A stretch of 5,577 nt of DNA from Rhodobacteraceae bacterium UBA1957 (GTDB taxonomy: Bacteria > Pseudomonadota > Alphaproteobacteria > Rhodobacterales > Rhodobacteraceae), in the NCBI GenBank assembly GCA_002336405.1, contig DDEJ01000128.1, forward strand, positions 14,238 through 19,814, read 5' to 3'. The notes beneath the pieces were generated by a model. That model was not told the origin of the DNA and searched no databases. It saw nothing but the letters and a program-made list of their open reading frames with translations. This document shows, one piece after another, positions 5,291 through 5,577 of this stretch. Within the stretch, counting starts at the first letter, position 1; each line of letters begins with the position of its first letter. Made by a program: the position numbers and the translations under genes.

Positions 5291-5577
5291 TTATGCGATA
5301 GCCGGGGTTTGTTGGGTGAGCGTGATCTTGTTTGCCGCCTTGAGGAGATTTTGCGAGATGGCGGCCATGACCATCTTTGCATTGGTTTTGGCGACGCCAA
5401 AGTAGCAGCCCCGGTGCAGATCAAAGAGCCGCTTTACTGCGCCAAAACACGGCTCGACCCGGAAACGGCGCTTTGAGATCAGCCGGTTGAATCGCTTTTG
5501 AGATTGGCGTAGCGGTCTGTTCGGGGCGACTTTGCGCAAAATGCCGTCTCGATATTTCTCTTTCAGTGCAGCTCTGT
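5291..5577 (-). mobile_element. IS5-family transposase, C-terminal part (5' end outside window)
   Basis: The frame is open from the window edge to the TAA at 5291-5293 and gives 94 residues of the C-terminal end of a DDE transposase of the IS5 type. Typical are RDGILRKVAPNRPL, then KRFNRLISKRRFRVEPCFGAVKRLF, where the Glu of VEPCFG aligns with the last acidic residue of the DDE triad. YFGVAKTNAKMVMAAISQNLLKAAN resembles the usual end of these proteins. An internal TTG near 5539 can be read as a start, but homology continues upstream (KEKYRDG), so it is not the true start. The terminal inverted repeat should lie between the stop codon and about 5225, but I could not recognise it without the other end. 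It faces the truncated side of the cupin pseudogene and probably removed its N-terminus. Whether the element is intact cannot be judged here. Confidence 0.85.

Noticed and set aside
5225..5424. Upstream extension of the cupin frame as a 118-residue protein starting with MICTG
   Set aside because: The first half is an out-of-frame reading of the IS5 transposase gene and is rich in Ser/Arg/Pro without domain similarity; only the part from about 5214 downwards is cupin-like.
1..5577. New defence, toxin-antitoxin, CRISPR or biosynthetic system
   Set aside because: All well-supported genes belong to known families (nucleoside-type ABC importer, Nfu, TsaB, RimI, cupin, IS5), and no repeat-spacer array, tRNA or rRNA signature was seen.

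Overview
The window looks like chromosomal DNA of a marine alphaproteobacterium of the family Rhodobacteraceae (Roseobacter group). This rests on the TsaB sequence ('FDTSAAHCAAALL'), the two-domain Nfu protein with the N-terminus MFIQTESTPNPATLKFLPG, an Irr/ICE-like operator in front of nfu, and the moderate GC content. An IS5-type insertion sequence beside a decaying gene would suit an IS-rich roseobacter such as Octadecabacter, but that genus is only a guess. Every gene I can support lies on the minus strand, so the window is best read from right to left.

Right end (about 4954-5577): the C-terminal part of an IS5-family transposase enters from beyond the window. It is followed by a broken cupin gene. 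The cupin reading frame has an in-frame TAA, but 37 codons of recognisable cupin C-terminus continue in the same frame behind it. The N-terminus is missing or unrecognisable on the side facing the IS, and the first metal-ligand His is Asn. Between this pseudogene and nfu (4716-4953) lies a palindrome-rich spacer. It ends in a perfect 9-3-9 palindrome matching the Irr iron-control element, directly next to a consensus -35 box.

Centre (3138-4712): three tightly packed housekeeping genes, nfu (Fe-S cluster carrier), tsaB (t6A tRNA modification) and rimI (GNAT N-acetyltransferase). They overlap by 11 and 4 nt and probably form one transcript from the iron-regulated promoter. A weak terminator candidate follows rimI.

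Left end (1-2949): an operon for a nucleoside-type ABC importer of the BMP/PnrA family. It encodes a periplasmic binding protein, a double-domain ATPase and the first membrane permease, which runs off the window. The spacings are 2 nt and a 1-nt overlap (TAATG). A second permease gene is expected just outside.

I found no CRISPR array, defence island, RNA gene or clearly new system. The most interesting items are the Irr-like box in front of nfu, the hidden second half of the cupin pseudogene, and the palindromic spacer of unknown role.
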